A stretch of 15,419 nucleotides of DNA from an uncultured Oscillospiraceae bacterium (GCA_934546685.1 CAKTEB010000059.1:1-15419), one strand, 5' to 3'; counted from the stretch's first letter, positions 7,079 to 14,411 are shown. Notes: generated by a model not told the origin, from the letters alone. Numbers and translations are program-made.

Positions 7079-8149
7079 ATGGATTATAAAATCGCACTGA
7101 TCCGGGGCGACGGCATCGGCCCCGAGGTGGTGGGGGAGGCCGTGAAGGTCCTGGACAAGATCGGCGAGAAGTTCGGCCACACCTTCACCTACACCGACGT
7201 GCTGCTGGGCGGCTGCGCCATCGACGCCTGCGGCAAGCCCTTCCCCGATGACACCGAGGAGAAATGCAAGGCCTGCGACGCGGTGCTCCTGGGCGCGGTG
7301 GGCGGCCCCAAGTGGGATTCCTGCCCCGCCGACATCCGCCCGGAGAAGGGGCTGCTGGCCATCCGCAAGGCCCTGGGCCTCTACGCCAACCTGCGCCCCG
7401 CCACCCTGCGGCCCGCCCTGGCGGACGCTTCGCCCCTGAAGAAGGAGACCGTGGACAAGGGCATCGACCTGATGATGGTCCGGGAGCTCACCGGCGGCAT
7501 CTACTTCGGCAAGCGGGACCGGTATGAGACCGAGGATCGTGGCACCGAGTGTACCGACCTGATGGCCTACTCCGAAAAGGAGATCGAGCGCATTGGCCGC
7601 CGGGCCTTTGAGCTGGCCCGGCTCCGCCGGAAGAAGGTCACCTCCGTAGACAAGGCCAACGTGCTGGAGACGAGCCGCCTGTGGCGGAGCGTCATGCACA
7701 GGCTTTCCGAGGAGTACAGCGACGTGGAGTATTCCGACATGCTGGTGGACAATACCGCCATGCAGATCGTCCGGGATCCCAGCCAGTTCGACGTGGTGGT
7801 CACGGAGAATATGTTTGGCGATATCCTCTCCGACGAGGCTTCCATGGTCACCGGCTCCATCGGCCTGCTGCCCTCCGCCTCCATCGGCGATACCGCCCCG
7901 GGCCTCTATGAGCCCATCCACGGCTCCGCCCCGGATATCGCGGGCCAGAACAAGGCCAACCCCATTGCCACCATCCTGTCCGTGGCCATGATGATGCGCT
8001 ATTCCTTCCACCTGCCCGCCGAGGCCGACGCCATCGAACAGGCCGTGGACGCGGTGCTCTCCGAGGGCTGGCATACCGCCGACATCGCCGGAGAAGGGGC
8101 GCCCATCGGGACAGTGGAGATGGGAAAGCTCATCTGCGAGCATATCTAA
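7079..8149 (+). CDS. leuB: 3-isopropylmalate dehydrogenase
   Basis: NAD-dependent oxidative decarboxylation of 3-isopropylmalate to 2-ketoisocaproate, the last LeuCDB step before transamination. The 356-residue protein shows IRGDGIGPEVV at the N-terminus, LLGAVGGPKWD, the substrate-arginine region LGLYANLRPATLRP, RELTGGIYFGKR, and the family signature NMFGDILSDEAS followed by GSIGLLPSAS. These are features of true bacterial LeuB and not isocitrate or tartrate dehydrogenase. AAGGAGG precedes the ATG. It is the last gene of leuCDB, with two strong terminators right behind it. Confidence 0.97.
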   Translation: MDYKIALIRGDGIGPEVVGEAVKVLDKIGEKFGHTFTYTDVLLGGCAIDACGKPFPDDTEEKCKACDAVLLGAVGGPKWDSCPADIRPEKGLLAIRKALGLYANLRPATLRPALADASPLKKETVDKGIDLMMVRELTGGIYFGKRDRYETEDRGTECTDLMAYSEKEIERIGRRAFELARLRRKKVTSVDKANVLETSRLWRSVMHRLSEEYSDVEYSDMLVDNTAMQIVRDPSQFDVVVTENMFGDILSDEASMVTGSIGLLPSASIGDTAPGLYEPIHGSAPDIAGQNKANPIATILSVAMMMRYSFHLPAEADAIEQAVDAVLSEGWHTADIAGEGAPIGTVEMGKLICEHI

Positions 8150-8168
8150 AGATATAGTCTTCTGCGTG

Positions 8169-8196
8169 CGCACCGGCGGTTTCGCCGGTGCGTTTT
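8169..8196 (+). terminator. Intrinsic terminator 1 after leuB
   Basis: A perfect 10-bp GC-rich stem, CGCACCGGCG/CGCCGGTGCG, with loop GTTT, followed by TTTT at 8193-8196. Confidence 0.9.
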
Positions 8197-8232
8197 GCCG
8201 CGGCGCATGGCCTTGTGCGCCGCGGCTGTTTT
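8197..8232 (+). terminator. Intrinsic terminator 2 after leuB
   Basis: A perfect 11-bp stem, GCCGCGGCGCA/TGCGCCGCGGC, with an 8-base loop, followed by TGTTTT. It abuts terminator 1, so the leu operon ends in a double stop. Confidence 0.8.
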
Positions 8233-8303
8233 GCTTGTTGGGGTTCGACAATTAAGAGTGTGGTACAATTTCTCGTCTTGCGTGGCACATATTGCGGGCG
8301 CAG

Positions 8304-8344
8304 CCTCCCCTGTGCAAGGGGAGGTGCCCCGGCTCAAGCCGGGG
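8304..8344. repeat. Double-hairpin repeat of the CCTCCCC/CCCCGGC type
   Basis: Stem 1 is CCTCCCCT/AGGGGAGG (8304-8324); stem 2 is CCCCGGC/GCCGGGG (8327-8344). From general knowledge, very similar tandem hairpins are a frequent intergenic repeat in Oscillospirales genomes such as Faecalibacterium. Only one copy lies in this window. Confidence 0.65.
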
Positions 8345-8408
8345 TGATGTAGATGGGCAACTGGCTATGAGTTCTATAGCGCTCTGAAAGACCCACGGTC
8401 TCCGACGG

Positions 8409-8436
8409 CCCTCTTTCTGCACCGGCAGAAAGAGGG
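8409..8436. repeat. Inverted repeat, 12-bp perfect stem
   Basis: CCCTCTTTCTGC pairs with GCAGAAAGAGGG across a four-base ACCG loop. There is no T-run on either side, so it is not a clear terminator. Confidence 0.75.
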
Positions 8437-8446
8437 GAAAGAACGG

Positions 8447-8467
8447 GCAAGGGGCCCCGCCCCTTGC
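8447..8467. repeat. Inverted repeat, 9-bp perfect stem
   Basis: GCAAGGGGC pairs with GCCCCTTGC around a three-base CCC loop. No T-run follows. Confidence 0.7.
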
Positions 8468-8613
8468 ATCCCTGGCGGGGGTTCATCGGGACAGGATTTG
8501 ACGAATCGGTGCCAGACGAATTCGCCTAACTGCCTAGCCCGAATTCTAATCGCAAGGGGCGCTCCGCTTATCCCCCCTTGCTCGTGCGTACTGCCAGTGC
8601 GTGGGGCGCAGTT

Positions 8614-8652
8614 GTGCCTACATAGAGCTCAAAGCGTGGACGCAGTAGGCAC
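8614..8652. repeat. Inverted repeat, 8-bp stem with long loop
   Basis: GTGCCTAC at 8614-8621 pairs with GTAGGCAC at 8645-8652 over a 23-base loop. Confidence 0.5.
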
Positions 8653-8679
8653 GAAGGGGGCGGAAGCAAGAATTGGGGG

Positions 8680-8704
8680 CCCCAGCGAAGCGGGTTCGCT
8701 GGGG
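8680..8704. repeat. Inverted repeat, 10-bp perfect stem
   Basis: CCCCAGCGAA pairs with TTCGCTGGGG around the five-base loop GCGGG. Confidence 0.7.
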
Positions 8705-8731
8705 AGAGGAGGATCAGCGGAGCGACTGAGC

Positions 8732-8750
8732 TTTTGCCCGAAGGGCAAAA
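8732..8750. repeat. Inverted repeat, 8-bp perfect stem with GAA loop
   Basis: TTTTGCCC pairs with GGGCAAAA across a GAA loop. The arms carry T4 on the left strand and A4 on the right, so each strand reads A4-free GC stem then short tail; it is weak as a terminator. Confidence 0.6.
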
Positions 8751-8806
8751 CGAAGGATGCGGAGCTTGTGACGACGCACCGCAGGCCCCCTTGGTGTGTC
8801 TTTCTT

Positions 8807-8838
8807 CCATATCTTTCTTCACACAAAGAAAGATATGG
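8807..8838. repeat. Inverted repeat, 13-bp perfect stem
   Basis: CCATATCTTTCTT pairs with AAGAAAGATATGG around a six-base CACACA loop. It is the longest perfect stem in the island and forms its right-hand end. Confidence 0.8.
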
Positions 8839-9099
8839 CCGCCGGAGGCCGTTGGTTCTCGCAGTGCGGCAGAGATAAACCAGAACACCCATCCATATGC
8901 AAGATTTCGCCATCTCCAAACCATTTCCCTTCTGCATCATCCCTTGCAAAACGCAAAATAACCCCATCTTTCTGCAACTTCCCTTGCATGAAGAATCCTC
9001 TCAAAATGAATGAATCTCCGTCTACATTGCAAAAATACCGAAAATCACCCTTCCAAACCCCGAAAAATCCGCGAATTTAGAAAAATTGCAGAAAACCTC
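8839..9099. other. A/T- and C-rich non-coding stretch upstream of the aminotransferase
   Basis: Base composition changes sharply here from the GC-rich island to A/C-rich sequence. Open frames present have no ribosome site or recognisable motif. An 18-base imperfect direct repeat, TCTGCAWCWTCCCTTGCA, occurs at 8931 and 8971, exactly 40 bases apart with 16 of 18 matches. Nothing else was identified. Confidence 0.5.
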
Positions 9100-9128
9100 T
9101 TGCGTTTTCTCCCTCCTTGCACTATAAT
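9100..9128 (+). promoter_or_regulatory. Sigma-A promoter of the aminotransferase gene
   Basis: TTGCGT at 9100-9105, a 17-base spacer, then consensus TATAAT at 9123-9128. The predicted start is near 9135, giving a leader of about 50 bases to the ATG at 9185. Confidence 0.85.
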
Positions 9129-9184
9129 AGCCACCAGAAAGAAACGTATGTGACATTTGTACTCACGCGAAGGAGCGATTTTGA

Positions 9185-10384
9185 ATGAAACCTCTGTCCA
9201 CTCTTGCAGAAGCAGTCCACGCATCCTCTACCATGGCCATTGACACCATGTATAAGAATATGAAGGCCCAGGGCATCGACGTGGTGGGCTTCGGGGCAGG
9301 GGAGCCGGATTTCCCCACCCCCGACAACATCAAGGAGGCCTGCATCCGGGCCCTGGCGGAAAACAAGACCAAGTATACCGCCGCCTCCGGCATCATCGAG
9401 CTCAAGAAGGCCGTGTGCCAGCGCATGAAGGAGGACTGCGGCCTCGACTACCAGCCCTCCCAGGTGCTCATCGCCTCCGGCGCCAAGCACAACGTCTATC
9501 TTGCCGTCCGGGCTCTGGTAAATCCCGGCGACGAGGTGGTGATCCCTGGCCCCTACTGGGTCAGCTACTCCGAGATCGTCCGCATGTGCGGCGGCGTTCC
9601 CGTCATCGCCCATACCCGTGAGGCCGACGAGTTCAAGCTCACCCCCCAGGAGCTCAGCGAGGCCATCACCGACAAGACCAAGTGCGTCCTCTTTAACTCT
9701 CCCTCCAACCCCACCGGCATGATGTACACCCGGGAGGAGCTCCGGGCGCTGGCCGACGTCTGCGTGGCCCACGATCTCTATATCATCGCCGACGAGATCT
9801 ACTACAAGCTGGTCTATGACGGCCGGGAGTTCGTCTCCCTGGCGGCCCTGGGGGAGGACGTGAAGGAGCGCACCATCCTCATCAACGGCGTGTCCAAGTC
9901 CTATGCCATGACCGGCTGGCGTATCGGCTACTCCCTGGCCCCTGAGCATATCACCAAGGTCATGAGCAACTATGTGAGCCATTCCACCGCCGCCCCCTCT
10001 ACGCTCTCCCAGTGGGCCGCCGTGGAGGCGCTCACGGGTCCCCAGGACACCGTGGAGACCATGCGCCAGGCCTTCGAGCAGCGCAGAAACTACATGGTGG
10101 ATCGGGTCAATTCCATGGAGCTGGTCAGCTGCCTGAAGCCCGAGGGCGCGTTCTACATCATGATGAACATCCGCAAGGTCCTGGGCAAGAAGCTGGACGG
10201 CGTGACCATCGACTCCTGCGATACCTTCGCTTCCCAGCTGCTGGAAAAGGGCCTGGTGGCGGTGGTTCCCGGCAGCGGCTTTGAGGCCCCGGATTTCGTC
10301 CGCTGGAGCTACGCCACCTCCATGGAGAACATCCGGGAGGGCATGGATCGGCTGGAGGCCTTCCTCAGCAAGCTGACGGACTAA
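9185..10384 (+). CDS. Class I pyridoxal-phosphate aminotransferase, aspartate type
   Basis: Probably interconverts aspartate and 2-oxoglutarate with oxaloacetate and glutamate. The 399-residue cytoplasmic protein has fold-type I landmarks in order: FGAGEPDFPTP near residue 40, the Gly-rich ASGAKHNVY, PGPYWVSY, NSPSNPTGMMYT, the cofactor-contacting DEIYYKLVYD, the Schiff-base lysine K238 in NGVSKSYAMTGWRIGY, and the carboxylate-binding Arg region FVRWSYATSMENI. The pattern fits the Ib (AspB/thermophilic AspC) subgroup, whose members may also accept prephenate or other amino acids, so substrate is inferred. AAGGAG lies about 10 bases before the ATG. It is monocistronic, with its own promoter and terminator. 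Confidence 0.93.
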   Translation: MKPLSTLAEAVHASSTMAIDTMYKNMKAQGIDVVGFGAGEPDFPTPDNIKEACIRALAENKTKYTAASGIIELKKAVCQRMKEDCGLDYQPSQVLIASGAKHNVYLAVRALVNPGDEVVIPGPYWVSYSEIVRMCGGVPVIAHTREADEFKLTPQELSEAITDKTKCVLFNSPSNPTGMMYTREELRALADVCVAHDLYIIADEIYYKLVYDGREFVSLAALGEDVKERTILINGVSKSYAMTGWRIGYSLAPEHITKVMSNYVSHSTAAPSTLSQWAAVEALTGPQDTVETMRQAFEQRRNYMVDRVNSMELVSCLKPEGAFYIMMNIRKVLGKKLDGVTIDSCDTFASQLLEKGLVAVVPGSGFEAPDFVRWSYATSMENIREGMDRLEAFLSKLTD

Positions 10385-10423
10385 TTTTGGCCTGATTTTT
10401 TGCCGGAAAATCGCCGGAACCAC

Positions 10424-10452
10424 TGGAAAAACCGAGACAAATACGCTATAAT
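10424..10452 (+). promoter_or_regulatory. Probable purB promoter overlapping the upstream terminator
   Basis: TGGAAA (4 of 6 to TTGACA) at 10424-10429, a 17-base spacer, then consensus TATAAT at 10447-10452. The -10 box overlaps the left arm of the aminotransferase terminator, and the predicted start near 10459 lies inside that hairpin. A transcript begun here would lack most of the left arm and so escape the terminator. Confidence 0.65.
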
Positions 10453-10483
10453 ATGCACGGACTTTTTGTCCGTGCATATTTTT
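10450..10483 (+). terminator. Intrinsic terminator after the aminotransferase gene
   Basis: A 13-bp stem with core ATGCACGGAC/GTCCGTGCAT, a TTTTT loop, and a run of T after the right arm ending at 10483. Confidence 0.85.
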
Positions 10484-10504
10484 GCGCCCAAATGGAGAAG
10501 TTCG

Positions 10505-10529
10505 GGCAGGGGCAGGGCCCTTGCCTTTT
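10505..10529 (+). terminator. Possible attenuator hairpin in the purB leader
   Basis: GGCAGGGG pairs with CCCTTGCC (8 bp, one G-U) around CAGGG, followed by TTTT at 10526-10529. It lies between the purB promoter and start codon, so it could act as a leader terminator. No competing antiterminator or known riboswitch was recognised. The segment 10504-10543 also ends in GCGGTGCTACCC, similar to the end of the dispersed repeat family. Confidence 0.4.
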
Positions 10530-10556
10530 GCGCGGTGCTACCCATAAAACGAAAGG

Positions 10557-12002
10557 ATGATTGTTATTAGCACTTCTGTATATGAAAGCCCCCTTTCCTC
10601 CCGCTATGCCAGCGACGAGATGCTGTACCTGTTCTCCCAGGACAAGAAATTCACCACCTGGCGGCGGCTGTGGATCGCCCTGGCCCGGGCAGAGATGGAG
10701 CTGGGCCTGCCGGTGACCCAGGAGCAGATCGACGAGATGGAGGCCCACAAGGACGACATCAACTATGAGGTAGCCCGGGAGGAGGAAAAGCGCCTGCGCC
10801 ACGACGTCATGGCCCACGTCCATGCCTTCGGCCAGCAGTGTCCCAAGGCCATGCCCATTATCCACCTGGGGGCTACCTCCTGCTATGTGGGCGACAACAC
10901 CGACGTGATCCTCATGCGGGAGGGCCTCCAGCTCATCCGCAAGCGCCTGGTGAACGTCATCGCCGCCCTGGCGAGGTTCGCCGAGGAATACAAGGCCATG
11001 CCCACCCTGGGCTTTACCCACTATCAGCCCGCCCAGCTCACCACCGTTGGCAAGCGCGCCACCCTCTGGCTCAATGAGCTGCTCATGGACCTGGACGAGC
11101 TGGACTACCGGATGACCACCCTGAAGCTCCGGGGCGCCAAGGGCACCACCGGCACCCAGGCCTCCTTCTTAGAGCTCTTTGACGGCGACCACGAGAAGGT
11201 CAAGGAGCTGGAACGCCGCATCGCCAAGGAGATGGGCGTAGACGGCGTGGTACCCGTCTGCGGCCAGACCTACTCCCGGAAGATGGACACCGGCGTCATC
11301 TCCACCCTGGCCGGCATCGCCTCCTCCGCCAGCAAGTTCGCAAACGATATGCGGCTGCTGGCCCACATGAAGGAGATCGAGGAGCCCTTTGAGAAAAACC
11401 AGATCGGCTCCTCCGCCATGCCCTATAAGCGCAATCCCATGCGCTGCGAGCGCATCTGCGCCCTGGGCCGCTATGTGATGGCCGACGTATTAAACCCCCA
11501 GATCACCGCCGCCACCCAGTGGTTCGAGCGTACCCTGGACGACTCCGCCAACAAGCGCCTGTCCGTCCCCGAGGCCTTCCTGGCCGTGGACGCGATTCTG
11601 GGCATCTACCAGAACGTGGCCTCCGGCCTGGTGGTGCATCCCAAGGTCATTGAGAAGCACATTCTCGAGGAGCTGCCCTTCATGGCCACCGAGAACATCA
11701 TGATGGACGCGGTGAAGCGGGGCGGCAACCGGCAGGAGCTCCATGAGCGCATCCGCATCCACTCCCTGGAGGCGGGCCGTCAGGTGAAGGATCTGGGAAT
11801 GCCCAACAACCTCATCGACCTGATTGCCGCGGATCCCCTGTTCGGCATGACCAAGGAGGAGCTCACCGCCCACCTGGAGCCCAAACACTACATTGGCCGC
11901 AGCGTGGAGCAGGTGGAGGATTTCCTAAGCGGCTGCGTGCAGCCGGTGCTGGATCAGTACCGGGATCTCATCGACGTCCAGGACGTGGAGCTGAAGGTCT
12001 GA
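10557..12002 (+). CDS. purB: Adenylosuccinate lyase
   Basis: Cleaves SAICAR to AICAR and adenylosuccinate to AMP, releasing fumarate, in purine synthesis. The 481-residue protein has the fumarate-lyase superfamily signature GSSAMPYKRNPMRCE from G284 (the flexible catalytic loop), the TSCYVGDNTD block, and THYQPAQLTTVGKR with the conserved His. Length is normal for the Clostridia-type PurB. The start is uncertain: the only ATG is at 10557, where the Shine-Dalgarno GAAAGG directly abuts it with no spacing. Family-like sequence starts around YESPLSSRYAS. A rare ATT start at 10566 would have good spacing. It has its own promoter at 10424-10452, and no strong terminator follows before secD. Confidence 0.95.
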   Translation: MIVISTSVYESPLSSRYASDEMLYLFSQDKKFTTWRRLWIALARAEMELGLPVTQEQIDEMEAHKDDINYEVAREEEKRLRHDVMAHVHAFGQQCPKAMPIIHLGATSCYVGDNTDVILMREGLQLIRKRLVNVIAALARFAEEYKAMPTLGFTHYQPAQLTTVGKRATLWLNELLMDLDELDYRMTTLKLRGAKGTTGTQASFLELFDGDHEKVKELERRIAKEMGVDGVVPVCGQTYSRKMDTGVISTLAGIASSASKFANDMRLLAHMKEIEEPFEKNQIGSSAMPYKRNPMRCERICALGRYVMADVLNPQITAATQWFERTLDDSANKRLSVPEAFLAVDAILGIYQNVASGLVVHPKVIEKHILEELPFMATENIMMDAVKRGGNRQELHERIRIHSLEAGRQVKDLGMPNNLIDLIAADPLFGMTKEELTAHLEPKHYIGRSVEQVEDFLSGCVQPVLDQYRDLIDVQDVELKV

Positions 12003-12028
12003 GGACGAGCCCGCAAAAATCCTCACCA

Positions 12029-12057
12029 TTGACTTTCGGCCAGAGAATGGATATAAT
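12029..12057 (+). promoter_or_regulatory. Sigma-A promoter of secDF
   Basis: TTGACT, a 17-base spacer, then TATAAT: 11 of 12 consensus bases at ideal spacing. The start is predicted near 12064. AGGAGG at 12102-12107 precedes the secD ATG at 12120. Confidence 0.92.
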
Positions 12058-12119
12058 TTACCCTATGTGTGCAATGACCCCTAAAAGCGGTCAAAAGTAT
12101 TAGGAGGCACGGACAAGAC

Positions 12120-13448
12120 ATGAAAAAGAGTATCATTACCTACGTGGTCGTGATCGCGCTGATCGTGCTGCTGGGATTTACCGCAGCGTTCGGTCTGGAT
12201 CTTGGCTTTGTGAAGATCCCCAGCGTAGAGGACGGCGTCACATTGGGCCTGGACCTGGTGGGCGGCTCTGAGATCACCTATCAGGCGCAGATCCCCGACG
12301 GCACCAGCGATGCCGACGTAGAAAGCGGCATCGGCAGCGCCATCACCATGCTCCGCCAGCGCCTGGATTCCCTGGGCTATTCTGAGGCTACGGTCCAGAA
12401 GCAGGGCACCGACCAGATCGTGGTGGACATCCCCGCCGTCAGCAACCCCGAAGAAGCAGCCAGCCAGATCGGCACCACCGCAGTGGTGGAGTTCCGTACC
12501 TCTGACTACAACGCCGACGAGGGCACCGGCATGATGGTGGACGGCAAGGCCATTAAGTCCGCCAAGGCCGAGTACAGTGCCATCGACTCCACCGGCAATC
12601 AGCAGTGGCATGTGGTTCTGGAGTTCACCTCCGAGGGCCAGAAGCAGTTCGCTGAGATCACCAAGTATGCCGCCAACATGGCCTCCGGCCAGAACTATGT
12701 GGGCATCTACCTGGATGACACCGCCATCTCCACCCCCCAGGTGGGCTCCGAATTCAAGGAGAACGGCATCAACGACGACAGCGCCATCATCACCCTGGGC
12801 AATAGCTCCGGCTCTGATTACGCCACCTACCTGGCCGATATCATCTCCGCCGGCAAGCTTCCCTTTGCCCTGGAGAACGTGAAGATGGAGAGCGTGGGCG
12901 CGTCCCTGGGCGAAAGAAGCCTCTCCACCTCTCTCATGGCAGGCGCCATCGGCGTAGCCCTGGTGATCCTGTTTATGATCCTGGTGTACCGGCTCCCCGG
13001 CGTCATCGCCAGCGTGGCTCTGCTGCTCTACACCACCCTGTTCCTGGTGGTCATCTCCGTGGCCAAGCTGAACCTGAGCCTCCCCGGCATCGCAGGCGTC
13101 ATCCTGACCCTGGGCATGGCCGTGGACGCCAACGTCATTACCTTTGAGCAGATCAAGGAGCAGATCCGGGGCGGCAAGACCATCCGGGCTGCCATCGACT
13201 CCGGCTACAAGAACGCCATGAGCGCCATCATCGACTCCAACGTCACCACCATCATCGCCGCCGTGGTCCTGTGGCGGCTGGGCACCGGCAACATCGTGGG
13301 CTTCGCCAAGACCCTGTTCATCGGCGTGATCCTGTCCATGATCGTGATGCTCTTTGCCAGCCAGATCATGATGAAGGCCCTGGTGGGGGTCAAGGCGGTA
13401 AAGCCCGGCCTCTACGGCGTGAAGGCCCAGAAGAAGGAGGAGATCTAA
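12120..13448 (+). CDS. secD: Protein translocase subunit SecD
   Basis: With SecF it uses the proton or sodium gradient to pull secreted proteins out of the SecYEG channel. The 442 residues include an N-terminal membrane segment (about 5-25), the conserved LGLDLVGGSEI at 42-51, an extracytoplasmic P1-type domain up to about 262, and five hydrophobic segments after that. The transmembrane motif GMAVDANVITFEQIKEQ at 332-348 keeps the Asp (D336) corresponding to the proton-relay Asp of Thermus SecDF. It is shorter than E. coli SecD (615 aa), as usual in Clostridia, with a reduced periplasmic domain. It is separate from, not fused to, secF, which starts one base after the stop. Confidence 0.96.
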   Translation: MKKSIITYVVVIALIVLLGFTAAFGLDLGFVKIPSVEDGVTLGLDLVGGSEITYQAQIPDGTSDADVESGIGSAITMLRQRLDSLGYSEATVQKQGTDQIVVDIPAVSNPEEAASQIGTTAVVEFRTSDYNADEGTGMMVDGKAIKSAKAEYSAIDSTGNQQWHVVLEFTSEGQKQFAEITKYAANMASGQNYVGIYLDDTAISTPQVGSEFKENGINDDSAIITLGNSSGSDYATYLADIISAGKLPFALENVKMESVGASLGERSLSTSLMAGAIGVALVILFMILVYRLPGVIASVALLLYTTLFLVVISVAKLNLSLPGIAGVILTLGMAVDANVITFEQIKEQIRGGKTIRAAIDSGYKNAMSAIIDSNVTTIIAAVVLWRLGTGNIVGFAKTLFIGVILSMIVMLFASQIMMKALVGVKAVKPGLYGVKAQKKEEI

Positions 13449-13449
13449 G

Positions 13450-14358
13450 ATGTCTAAGAATCATACCTTTAGCTTTGTAGGGCATTTTAAGCTCTTCCTG
13501 GTGATCTCCGCCATTCTGGTGGTCACCGGCGTGGCGGGCCTTGTGACCCTGCCCTTCGGCCTGAACCTCTTTAATATGGACGTTGACTTCCTGGGCGGCG
13601 TGACCATGACCTATGACCTGGGCCAGCAGGCCGACACCGCCAAGGTGGAGGACATCGCCAAGGGCGTGCTGGAGGGCAAGCTCTCCTCCGTCACCACCTC
13701 CGGCTCCACCGGCACCCAGGTGGTGGTCAAGGCCCTGTATGTGCCCAACGAGACCCGGGACAGCCTGTTCGACGCCATTGAGGCGGAGTATCCCGACGCC
13801 GCCGTGGTGTCCTCCAACTCCGTTTCCGCCTCCGTCAGCAGCGACCTGCGGAATTCCACCATGCTGGCCGCTCTGGTGGCTGTGCTGTGCATGCTGGTGT
13901 ATATCGGCATCCGGTTTGACTTCCGTTCCGGCCTGGCCGCCGTTGTGGCCCTGTGCCATGACCTGCTGGTGATGCTGTCCGCCTATGTGATCTTCCGGAT
14001 CCCCTTCAACGCCAACTTCATCGCCGCGGCCCTGACCATCCTGGGCTACTCCATCAACGCCACCATCGTGGTCTTTGACCGGGCCCGTGAGAACGCCAAG
14101 GCCAATCCCAGAGCCGACTTTGCCGACGTCATGGATCAGTCCGTCTGGCAGACCATGGCCCGGAGCATCAATACCACCATCACCACCCTCCTGACCATCA
14201 CCGTGGTCATCATCATGGGTGTGACCTCCATTCGGAACTTCTGCTGGCCCCTGTTCGTGGGCGTGCTGGCTGGCTGCTATTCCTCCGTCTGCATTTCCGG
14301 CAACGTGTGGGTGCGCCTGCGCAAGCACAAGAAGAACAAGGCCGAAAAAGAGGCATAA
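13450..14358 (+). CDS. secF: Protein translocase subunit SecF
   Basis: Partner of SecD in the accessory secretion motor. The 302-residue protein has an N-terminal membrane segment (about 12-34), the SecF signature FNMDVDFLGGVTMTYDL at 41-57, an external domain to about 133, then five further membrane segments. The motif GYSINATIVVFDRAREN (199-215) aligns with the family's GYSxND motif, but residue 204 is Ala where Asp is expected. ARSINTTITT at 237-246 retains the conserved Arg. AAGGAGG at 13434-13440 lies within the end of secD and the genes are one base apart, so translation is likely coupled. Confidence 0.96.
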   Translation: MSKNHTFSFVGHFKLFLVISAILVVTGVAGLVTLPFGLNLFNMDVDFLGGVTMTYDLGQQADTAKVEDIAKGVLEGKLSSVTTSGSTGTQVVVKALYVPNETRDSLFDAIEAEYPDAAVVSSNSVSASVSSDLRNSTMLAALVAVLCMLVYIGIRFDFRSGLAAVVALCHDLLVMLSAYVIFRIPFNANFIAAALTILGYSINATIVVFDRARENAKANPRADFADVMDQSVWQTMARSINTTITTLLTITVVIIMGVTSIRNFCWPLFVGVLAGCYSSVCISGNVWVRLRKHKKNKAEKEA

Positions 14359-14371
14359 TTTCAGTCGCTCA

Positions 14372-14404
14372 AATCCCGTACCGCTTCGGCGGTGCGGGAT
14401 TTTT
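14372..14404 (+). terminator. Intrinsic terminator after secF
   Basis: A 12-bp stem ATCCCGTACCGC/GCGGTGCGGGAT with one G-U pair, a TTCG tetraloop, and TTTT after the right arm. Confidence 0.92.
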
Positions 14405-14411
14405 GCCTTTT

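Larger units (their letters stand above)
8233..8880. other. Hairpin-dense intergenic island without credible genes
   Basis: About 650 bases containing at least eight perfect or near-perfect stem-loops with 7-13 bp stems, listed separately. Open frames on both strands (for example 8498-8878 plus, 8568-8924 minus) lack convincing ribosome sites and motifs, run through the hairpin arms and overlap each other, so I treat them as spurious. The segment resembles an accumulation of short palindromic intergenic repeats. It is bounded by the leuB terminators on the left and an A/T-rich promoter zone on the right. Confidence 0.6.

Noticed and set aside
7010..8251. 413-codon minus-strand open frame opposite leuB
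   Set aside because: Shadow of leuB; it also runs through both leu terminators.
8169..8838. CRISPR array
   Set aside because: Hairpins differ in sequence and spacing; no direct repeat of constant length with unique spacers and no cas gene.
8498..8924. Overlapping open frames on both strands (126 and 118 codons)
   Set aside because: They pass through hairpin arms, lack ribosome sites and motifs, and overlap each other. Similar translations are common spurious annotations of intergenic repeats in Clostridia.
12003..12028. Terminator after purB
   Set aside because: Only a 5-bp GAGGA/TCCTC pairing with a long loop and no T-run; too weak to call.
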